Shown here piece by piece: positions 56,253 to 64,000 of a stretch of DNA of 64,000 nucleotides. This DNA is from Ligustrum vulgare (Eukaryota; Streptophyta; Magnoliopsida; Lamiales; Oleaceae). The notes beneath the pieces were generated by a model. That model made no database searches. It was not told the DNA's origin and worked only from the letters and a program-made list of their open reading frames with translations. The DNA lies in assembly GCA_963555705.1 (NCBI GenBank), contig OY743176.1, forward strand, positions 38,362,497 to 38,426,496, in the 5' to 3' direction. The translations under genes were made by a program, and so were the position numbers. Positions within the stretch are counted from its first letter, which is position 1; each line of letters starts with the position of its first letter.

Positions 56253-56275
56253 AAATTATTTTAAGGGGGTAAGTT
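56253..56275 (+). other. Polypurine tract of young gypsy element
   Basis: ATTATTTTAAGGGGGTAAGTT lies directly before LTR start TGTAGCG. Confidence 0.75.
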
Positions 56276-58197
56276 TGTAGCGACCAAGAATTTTTACGCG
56301 ATTAATAATTATTTTAATAGAAAATCGTGTCGCTACTATTTCACCCATTTTTATTAAGTTAACGCCACGACGTATTCGTATAGCCAAGTCAAGAAATAAT
56401 CGAGATCGTTCGATTTTAAATTAAATTCCGAATTTCTAAAAATATCTCCATTCTCTTGATTTAAAGTATATTAAGTCCAAGTACTTAATTCAATGTTATC
56501 CCAATATTTATTTATACAAAAATTATTTTTATTATTGAAATTAAGAAAATATATGCAAGCATGAGAGGTTCCATTATATATAATAATTATGAGAATCTTA
56601 ATTTAATAAATATGGAAAAGTATATGAATGAATTATATACTCCATTATATGTAATCATGAAGAGCATAATATTTGTATAAATATGGAAAAGTATATGAAT
56701 GAATTATATACTCCATTATATGTAATCATGAAGAGCATAATATTTGTATAAATATGGAAAAGTATATGAATGAATTATAGACTCCATTATATGTAATCAT
56801 GAAGAGCATAATATTTGTATAAATATGGAAAAGTATATGAATGGTTGATAAGATTCCATTATATGTAATCATGAAGAGCATAATATTTGTATAAATATGG
56901 AAAAGTATATGAATGGTTGATAAGACTCCATTATATGTAATCATGAAGAGCATAATATTTGTATAAATATGGAAAAGTATATGAATGGTTGATAAGACTC
57001 CATTATATGTAATCATGAAGAGCATAATATTTGTATAAATATGGAAAAGTATATGAATGGTGCTTTACTTTAAGAAAATGATGTGTTAAAATTAATAGAA
57101 TTGAATGATTATGTTTACAATATGCCAACTTTATACATCTATTTAAACCCATCTCTTTTACACACAACTCTACACATATACACTTATTTCCAATCTCTTG
57201 ACAAAATCCACAAGTAAGAGAAATTCAAGGTGGTCAAGAAAGTTTTGGTCCATTTACTACTACACTTCATTTTAATCTTTTAAAAGGTAAGTATATCTTA
57301 TGTTTTTATGAAAAGTAAGTATGTTTTTATGAAAGGTAAATACACCTTATGTTTTTATGAAAAGTAAGTATGTTTTTATGACAAGTAAGTATATCTTATG
57401 TTTTTATGAAAAGTAAGTATGTTTTTATGAAAGGTAAATACACCTTATGTTTTTATGAAAAGTAAGTATGTTTTTATGACAAGTAAGTATATCTTATGTT
57501 TTTATGAAAAGTAAGTATGTTTTTATGAAAGGTAAATACACCTTATGTTTTTATGAAAAGTAAGTATGTTTTTATGACAAGTAAGTATATCTTATGTTTT
57601 TATGAAAAGTAAGTATGTTTTTATGAAAGGTAAATACACCTTATGTTTTTATGAAAAGTAAGTATATCTTATGTTTTTATGAAAATGTTTGGATCATTGC
57701 TATGAAATCAATCTCACAAGATTGTTATGGGTTCCATATGATATGTTTATGATTATGCTAAGGGGACCGGAGTTTAGTAGCGCTACACATAAGAATTCTT
57801 GCCATTTAAGTTCGGTAAAATTCTTGTGTCTCCCTATGTTTATGAGTATTTCGATCCTATCCTATGTTATGATGAAAATGATCCATATGCTTTCAAAAGA
57901 AAATTTATGCTTGGTATACTTACTGAGATTTTATAAATCTCACTCCACGATATTTACCATTTTCAGATAATTGAAGGTTCGAGGCGGTCAACATGGAAGT
58001 GGCAAAAGTGGTTAAGATTGATGAGATAATTATGTTGAACTTTATGTAAGAAAATTATGTTCTATTTTTATTCACAAATAAAATTATGGGATTCTAATTA
58101 TTCTTTTGAATAATTTTACATTTCTATTTAAGTCTCGATAATATGATATGAGTCACTTTTAGTGGCACTCGAATGGTCGAGAATTCGGGTCGTCACA
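56276..58197 (+). repeat. 3' LTR of young gypsy element
   Basis: 1,922 bp, apparently identical to the 5' LTR except for one substitution (57125). It contains the same two tandem arrays (~56608-57057, 57285-57689). Confidence 0.9.
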
Positions 58198-59961
58198 TAA
58201 AGCCCCCAAGTTTTGAAATGTTTCAAATCAGCCCCTATGGTTTTAAAATAATCCGATTCAGTCCCTTTTAGTTTCAAAGGTTTTCAAATCAGTCCTTTCA
58301 GCTTTTAAATTTAGCAATTTCAGCCCTTAAGTTTTAAATGAGATTTAATCAGCCCTTTCATTTTAAAAATCTGATCAATTCAGTCCCTGCTGATTTACTT
58401 TATTTGATTTTAAGCTCAACTTTCAAAAGTATTCATTTTAGTCCCTCAACTTTCAAAACATCAATTTTAGTCCTCAAAATATAATTTATCATTTTGAACT
58501 ATATATTCGATAGACTAAAGTGACTTATTGGCTAAGACGAAGCGTACGGAGAATTTAAAGAAATTGAAGTCATTCCCGCTCAACTTTGCACTCGTCGGAT
58601 TTGAGGTAGACTCGCACTTATTAATTGATATAAATTATGATTTCATATAAATGTCATGTGACTTGTGAAAGTCAATTTTTAAGAAAAGCAAGTATGTTTT
58701 TATGAAAGGTAAATATACCTTATGTTTTTATGAAAAGTAAGTATGTTTTTATGAAAAGAAAATATACTTTATGTTTTTACGAAAAGTAAGTATACCCTAT
58801 GCTTCACGAAAATGTTTTTTTGGATCATTGCTATGAAATCAATCTACCAAGATTGCTATGGGTCCCATATGATAAGTTATGATATGTTAAGGGGACCGGA
58901 GTTTTAGTAGCGTTACACATAAGAATTCTTGCCACCTAAGTTCGGTAAAATTCTTGTGTCTCCATATGTTATGAGGATTTGCCACCTAAGTTCGGTAAAA
59001 TTCCTATGTTTCCATATGTTTATGAGGATTTGCCACCTAAGTTCGGTAAAATTCTTGTCTCCATATGTTTATGAGGATTTCGATCCTATCCTATGTTATG
59101 ATGCAAATGATCCCTATGAATTTCAAAAATTATGCTTGGTATACTTACTGCATAAGAATTCTTGCCACCGAAGTTCGGTAAAATTTTTATGTTTATGAGG
59201 ATTTTGATCCTATCCTATGTTATGATGAAAATGATCCATATGCTTTCAAAAGAAAATTATGCTTGGCATAATTAAAATGTTTTTATAAGTATATGGTTTT
59301 CAAAGAGATATTTTCAAAGAGCTGTTTTCAAAGAACTGTTTTCAAAGAGCTGTTTTCAAAGAGCTGTTTTCAAAGAACTGTTTTCAAAGAGCTGTTTTCA
59401 AAAAGCTGTTTTCAAAGAGCCTACTTTTCAAAATATGTCCCGTGCTGTAATGCACAATATGAGATTTATCAAGAGCCGTTTTATAAAGAAGCCCTATCAA
59501 TGCCCGTTTTACAAAGAGCCGGGATTTATGTGTTTAATCATCTTATAAATTAATTAATTTGCGATGAGTCTACTGAGTATTTCCCCCATGAAATACTCAC
59601 CCTACTTTTAACAGTTTTGCAGATTTCGGAGACGGTGGCGAGCGATGAATGATGGTGGTAATAATCGTTAAACGGTTGAAAGTTTGACATTAATGATTTC
59701 CGTATTTTCCAAACAATCGAATAATTTAGAGAAGTTCATTTATTTGAGAAATTATGACATTGGCAATTTCTTTACAATATTAATGGTTCGATTTACTATT
59801 TCAAATGGTTTCATAAATGTTTTCAATTTTATCAGCCATTGCAGTTTATTAAATGTTGCCAAAAATGAATTTCAATTATTTCTTCCGCAAAAATATTATT
59901 CGAAAAAATTTAGACAGAAAATGACGTAGTGAACCGGGTATACGGAACTCGGGGCGCTGCA
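58198..59961 (+). repeat. Older gypsy LTR, right part
   Basis: It continues the LTR begun at 48410. It has the same signposts as the young LTR (GTATGTTTTTATGAAAGGTAAAT near 58690, GGGGACCGGAGTTTTAGTAGCG near 58895, repeated CCACCTAAGTTCGGTAAAATTC at 58940-59180), then TGAGTATTTC...CTCACCC near 59570-59600, and ends GGGGCGCTGCA. The ORFs inside are repeat-derived. Confidence 0.55.
59298..59420. repeat. 14-bp tandem repeat, ~8 copies
   Basis: Unit AAAGAGCTGTTTTC with AAAGAACTGTTTTC variants. Because 14 is not a multiple of 3, the open frame across it reads a 14-residue protein repeat over three units; no function is implied. Confidence 0.85.
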
Positions 59962-61654
59962 TACACATTTCGGAAATATATCATGTATACTTAGTTGAGA
60001 TAATTAAGGAATAAAAAATCTTATAATAATATGTATGGCAGTTACAAAAAAAAAAAAAATGTAACTGCCATGCTAATCTTATTTCTATTGAACGTGGGAC
60101 TCCAATTGATTACTTGATATCTATAGTTGATGCATTTAATGTTGGTTCAGAGAAATTTCACAGAGGGTCACAGATTTTTGTTGGGCTTACATAGATTTGA
60201 ACATTTCAAGAATCAAGACCTAACAAAGGTACATTTCTTCCTTTTTTAACATTTATAAACTGAATATCCCATAAGGCATTTGCAAGAAAAATAGGAAAGA
60301 TTTATGAGTTATCATCAATCATTTTTTTAGATATGATTACTTTAAAGATTTATGAGTTATCAGCAATCTTAATTTCATTGTACACTTATCACTTAATTTT
60401 TCTCACTGTGATTCACGAAGAAGTATTGTATTTTGACTTCTTTTAATTTGACTAGTCTATTTGGGCACACGTTGCTTGCAATTTGACCGTGTCTGAATTT
60501 CTTTGTATTTCTAAAATCGTAGGTTGAGTTTCTATTTGGGGAGTGATAGACTGACCACACTTGTGCTAGCAAAAGTCAATATAGGAGCATATGTAAGAAC
60601 TCAGGCTATAAAATCAGATTATGTAGCATTAATTAAAACATAAGAAATTAGAAGATACCTTAGTTAAGCTGACAACTTCCTTGATTTGCAATAATAAATA
60701 ATCCATAATAATCCATGTGATATCCTAATAAATGTCTGGAATAGCCAACACTGTAGGGAATGGGGTGCAAAGCTTGTCATTCTATGGTGTGGAATGAAGC
60801 TTACTAATGATAATAGAGCATATCTTAAACAAGGATAACCTTCCAGTGAAGCCTTTGTAAAGAAATGTACCATAAGTACATGTTTTCTTTGTTATGTACT
60901 GGTGAAAATTTATTGAATTATTAAAAAATAAAAAAAAAATTGTGAATATAAATTAACATTATTGTTTGGTTATTTATGAAAATTATGTTGTAAAAATGTA
61001 AATAAAGACGGCGTGGGGCTAGATGCTTCTTAAATCATGTTGAATTTTTATGTTTGAGACTTTATTTTCTGGGGAATATATGAGTTATTTTGAACTTTCC
61101 CTGAAAGATTCTGCAAATGTCACGTAGTTGTGGTAGGCTACTTGCCATGTTACTAAACTATTAAAAGTCACCAAATCTTGTGTAGGAGATACAGAGGGTT
61201 GGTATCCAAATTTTACATGCTAGATTTTGTTAAATTTGATTTTACGTGAACTAATTGAAAGATTTTTCTCATCAAATCATCCTTTTTAAAGCCACCATCA
61301 CCTAACGACATCAGCAGTTGATCCACATGTACGAGCTAGCTATCAGCTGTTGTGGCCATTTCATAACCGGAGTGGCAAACTAGATAATTTAGTCATAGGA
61401 TGAATGATCTACAAATAAATTACAAAATAGCTTCACTTTATGAGAAAAGAAATGCTTGAACTTGAACTAATATACATTGTTGTTAATTTGTGTTTGCAAG
61501 TCTCATGCATGTTTATAAACCATTGAGTTTCTTTGCAGTGTGATTTCCAATTATTCCATTCCAAGATTACAATGCTTTGATTATTAAGTTGAAAAATGTT
61601 CTTGGTGGTCAGTTCAGATAAAAAGTCTTTGATCAGCAGTATAGCCATCAAAAT
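59962..61654. other. CACTA interior, gene-free
   Basis: AT-rich, no recognisable coding domain. It holds a poly(A)-looped hairpin (60035-60075) and short unrecognised ORFs (e.g. minus strand 60664-60873). It is probably CACTA intergenic or intron sequence between the two transposase genes. Confidence 0.4.
60036..60073. repeat. Hairpin with A-rich loop
   Basis: ATGGCAGTTAC ... GTAACTGCCAT: 11-base perfect arms around an A14-T loop. It could be a tiny inverted-repeat element or simply a cruciform-prone site. Confidence 0.75.
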
Positions 61655-63438
61655 ATGACCGATGTTATGTCCTATGGAGGGGACGGGGGTAATCAGGACC
61701 CCGATAGAGGGGGATGTCGTTTTCCGCCTCCTTGTGAGTCAGGTATTTATTCCTTAATTACAGATAATGATTTTTGTATTACTTATACAATAGTAAAGAG
61801 TTTTATTGATTTCCTATCAGCGCCACCACCAAAGAGATGTGGCAAGTCCCGAATGCTAAATGTTGAGAAGTGGTTCAGGGACAATGGCAGTATTCCACTA
61901 CCAATTGACTTTGACTTGGATATAGAGAGGACAATTCGTCCTATTGGTCCAAATGAGTCAGAGTTCATCCGCTTCCTGGGAACGACGGTTCGTCAATTCA
62001 TTGTCCCCAAGTACACAGCATGGAGCAAGGTTCCAGAACATCTGAAGGATCTTGTTCGTGTCGAGGTTGAGGTACGAGATTTGACACTATTTTAAAGTTT
62101 CATCATATTTAAATTATATATGTTTCATTAAACGTTGAAATCTTTTTTTTTTTTTTTTTGTAGAAATATTTTAACACTAAGGGAAATATTCCACCCGAGA
62201 AAGGTCATTGGATTGATAAGGGGATTGACAAGAGCACTTCTGAGCGCTATAAAGAGTACAAAGGTAAAGCCCATAAACACTACAAAATAAATGGCCGCAC
62301 AAAACCCTTTGACGACATTGACATGGTCGAGTGGGATAACTGGGCGGACTTGTTCGAGAGTGCATCCTTTAAGGTATAATTAATGATTTAAATCTTATTT
62401 GTTAATTTATAATTATTTTCATATTTAATTTATTATTTTGTGTTTTTTAGGCTGCGTCGCAAAGGAATGCAGCCAATCGGGCAAAACTCCCTTATCAAAG
62501 TTTGCAAGGGTCTAAGAGTATCGTGGCAACACGTCACGCCAACGTAAGTAGTAAAATGATTGGATTTAGTTTTGGATCAAGTCATTTAGATTTTATTAGT
62601 AGTTAATTTAAGTCCTACTTAGTTAGATGAATGTTATTGATTTAAATTTCTTATTGTTGTGGAATTTGATATTAATATGAATTATTTTTCCACTTAATGT
62701 TAAAAATAGTTAACGCATCTAGGTTTATTTATCGTTATTATTATTTACTAGTTATTGATTTTTCATTTTTTTTTGGTAGAGGGATCCTGATACGCAAAAA
62801 TGGCCTTCTATTTTGGATACGTGGAAGTCCGTTCATACACGAATTACTGACCAAGGGGAAGTCTGGGTCAGCGAGCAGGCCGAGCGCCAACACGTAAGTA
62901 TTATTTAATGTTCATTTTTTTTATTTTAAAAAAAGGGTTGATACAATTTCAAATTTTCAGTTTAGCTTACTCATTTTATTTTTTGAATATTCAATATGAA
63001 ATGCTCCAAACAAAGGAGACGCAGACACAGTAGGCCAGCTTATCGGGGACACAATTCGATGAGCACAATGTCGTACAGGAGGTGCTCGGAGATAGGCAAG
63101 GCCACGTTCGTGGAGTTGGTCAGACGGTCCCCGGCTTCTCCAGTTCGGCATCGTCGACAGCGACTTCACCCGCTGTTGGAGAGTCAACGCGTGTGACGGA
63201 GCTCGAGCATGAGATGGCCGAGACAAAGTCCGAGCTAGCTTAAACAAAGTCCGAGCTGGTCGAGACAAAGTTCGAGCTTGCTCGAGTTAATGTTGTGTTA
63301 GAACAGATATTGGAAAAGATATCAGGGTCAGCCATGACCACATCATGTGGTGTTGGATCCTCGGCTCATGTGGATGGAGATGGGGACGACGACGACGACA
63401 TCGAATATTACGAGAACGACGACGACGAAGATTCTTAG
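61655..63438 (+). pseudogene. CACTA second gene, Transposase_24 (TnpA-like), damaged at 3' end
   Basis: Five exons can be traced with GT-AG introns: 61655-62071, 62164-62373, 62451-62543, 62780-62893 and ~62995-63438. Exons 1-4 are open and in phase (139+70+31+38 codons). They include KYFNTKGNIPPEKGHWIDKG, the SQRNAANRAKLPYQSLQGSK motif and WKSVHTRITDQGEVWVSEQAE, typical of the plant Ptta/En/Spm Transposase_24 family. Such proteins bind CACTA subterminal repeats. Exon 5 lacks a clean AG acceptor and has stops at 63031 and 63241. It encodes a Ser/Thr-rich linker, three near-repeats of ETKSEL forming a coiled coil, and an acidic tail (DGDGDDDDDIEYYENDDDEDS). A shortened protein may still be made; the full one cannot. 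Confidence 0.8.
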
Positions 63439-63724
63439 GGGTTTTTCTTACGACTTTTTTGTATTGCAACTTTTGTTATTTAATGTGTTACTACTGTTTT
63501 TTATTAATAATATAATCCGTTAATTAATATTTTGATTTTTGTTATTAATTAACTACACTAATTAATAAAAAGAAAAATTATTTTTTATTACAATTAAATA
63601 AGGTAGAATGATTAACAAAAATTTTATTTATTAGAATTATATTAATTAATAATTAATTTTAAAAAATTGAATAATTAGAGAAATATAGTTGTCACATTTC
63701 AAAAAAATTCAATTCATTTTTAAT
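63439..63724. other. 3' flank of the CACTA second gene
   Basis: AT-rich, no ORF. Probably 3' UTR and spacer before the subterminal repeats. Confidence 0.5.
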
Positions 63725-64000
63725 CATTTACGACGCTGCATTAACAAACAGAGACGATGTTCTGTAGAGCCTATCAGAGACGGCTATAGTCGTCTCTAAC
63801 AGTTAGAGACAACTTTAGTCGTCCCCACCAGTTTGAGACGACATTAGTCGTCTCTAAAGGTTAGAGACGACAATATGTCGTCTCTAAGTTTTAGAGACGA
63901 CAAATGTCGTCTCTAATGATCAACTGCCACGGATCTAGAGAGACCACATTTTGAGACGACTTTTTCGTCTCTATTTCCCAACAGAGACGACTTTCAGGCT
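63725..64000. repeat. CACTA subterminal repeat region (right)
   Basis: About ten GAGACGAC/GTCGTCTC units in both orientations, the same motif as 40318-40890. This shows that both ends belong to one element. The closing TIR is beyond the window edge. Confidence 0.85.

Larger units (their letters stand above)
49552..58197 (+). mobile_element. Young Ty3/gypsy retrotransposon carrying LOG-like and Cys-rich ORFs
   Basis: Direct LTRs of 1,922 bp each (49552-51473 and 56276-58197); by eye I find a single difference (A at 50401, C at 57125). A tRNA-Met-type PBS follows the left LTR and a PPT precedes the right one. The 4.8-kb interior has only scraps of pol (an RT-like phrase ~52720, an integrase-end phrase ~56110-56260). 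Instead it contains two complete ORFs on the minus strand at 53758-54411 and 54794-55345. Flanks give taaa on both sides but no clean 5-bp duplication. It lies inside an older related LTR inside the CACTA element. It must have been mobilised in trans. Confidence 0.8.
40295..64000 (+). mobile_element. Large CACTA (En/Spm) transposon, runs off the right edge
   Basis: It begins CACTACAAGAAAC at 40295; the likely 3-bp target duplicate on the left is aat (40292-40294). Subterminal GTCGTCTC-type repeats occupy 40318-40890 and reappear at 63725-64000. Between them are a Tnp2-type transposase gene (42824-46156) and a Transposase_24 gene (61655-63438), both plus strand, the typical two-gene CACTA layout. 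At least four other insertions lie within (a MITE, Helitron-like ends, an old LTR, a young gypsy element), which explains the >23.7-kb size. The terminal TIR is outside the window. Confidence 0.85.

Noticed and set aside
49552..58197. 99- and 93-codon ORFs duplicated at 50002/56726 and 50965/57689
   Set aside because: Identical because they lie in the two LTRs; the first is a translation of a 71-bp tandem repeat.
49547..58201. Clean 5-bp target duplication for the young gypsy element
   Set aside because: Flanks read ttaaa and taaag; only taaa matches, so I do not claim a standard duplication.
59293..59553. 86-codon ORF with FSKSCFQRTVFKEL repeats as a repeat protein
   Set aside because: It is translation of a 14-bp tandem repeat inside an old LTR.

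Overview
The window is plant nuclear DNA, most likely from a eudicot with a repeat-rich genome. It is AT-rich and intron-bearing, and its coding matches are to Athila, CRM-like and Tekay-like Ty3/gypsy elements, Ty1/copia, CACTA (En/Spm), PIF/Harbinger, LINE and Helitron-type sequence. I see no ordinary single-copy host gene in its native setting. Almost everything is nested mobile elements, plus a few pieces of host-type genes carried inside them. I cannot name the species.

Layout, left half. Positions ~1.1-23.55 kb are one nest. The outermost layer is an Athila-type retrotransposon on the minus strand, with its 5' LTR at 22985-23550, a tRNA-Asp-type PBS, and a decayed gag; the rest lies beyond the left edge. 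A CRM-like gypsy element on the plus strand (2079-16273) interrupts that gag with a 5-bp target duplication. It is a partly deleted tandem dimer sharing an LTR. A Tekay-like gypsy element (2144-9450) sits in it exactly at the PPT/LTR boundary, again with a 5-bp duplication. The junction between the CRM-like 3' LTR and the Athila gag was then amplified into six tandem copies of 1,121 bp (15978-22693). The Athila 5' LTR itself interrupts a CACTA transposase fragment.

Middle. 25.5-30.8 kb is a minus-strand non-autonomous gypsy element. It encodes a protease-like protein that has lost its active-site motif, and it ends in a truncated LTR abutting a complete inverted LTR. Its LTRs and those of the unrelated CRM-like element share a palindrome, TTACGGCCGTAA, repeated about eight times at spacings that track the DNA helical repeat. 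31.2-40.3 kb is a graveyard: one CACTA end fused to a Harbinger transposase fragment, LTR scraps, a LINE zf-RVT remnant, a piece of an MBD9-like chromatin gene, and a copia pol fragment.

Right half. A very large CACTA element starts at 40295 (inside the copia fragment) and runs past the right edge. It carries a Tnp2-type transposase (42.8-46.2 kb), a Transposase_24/TnpA-type gene (61.7-63.4 kb) and subterminal inverted motifs at both ends; both genes are damaged. An older LTR lies between the two genes. Inserted in that LTR is a young gypsy retrotransposon (49552-58197) with almost identical 1,922-bp LTRs. It has no usable gag-pol. Instead it holds, antisense to itself, two uninterrupted intronless ORFs: a full-length LONELY GUY (LOG)-like cytokinin-activating enzyme, and a 183-residue Cys-rich basic protein resembling the nucleic-acid-binding proteins of carla-like plant viruses. 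This cargo is the most interesting object in the window.
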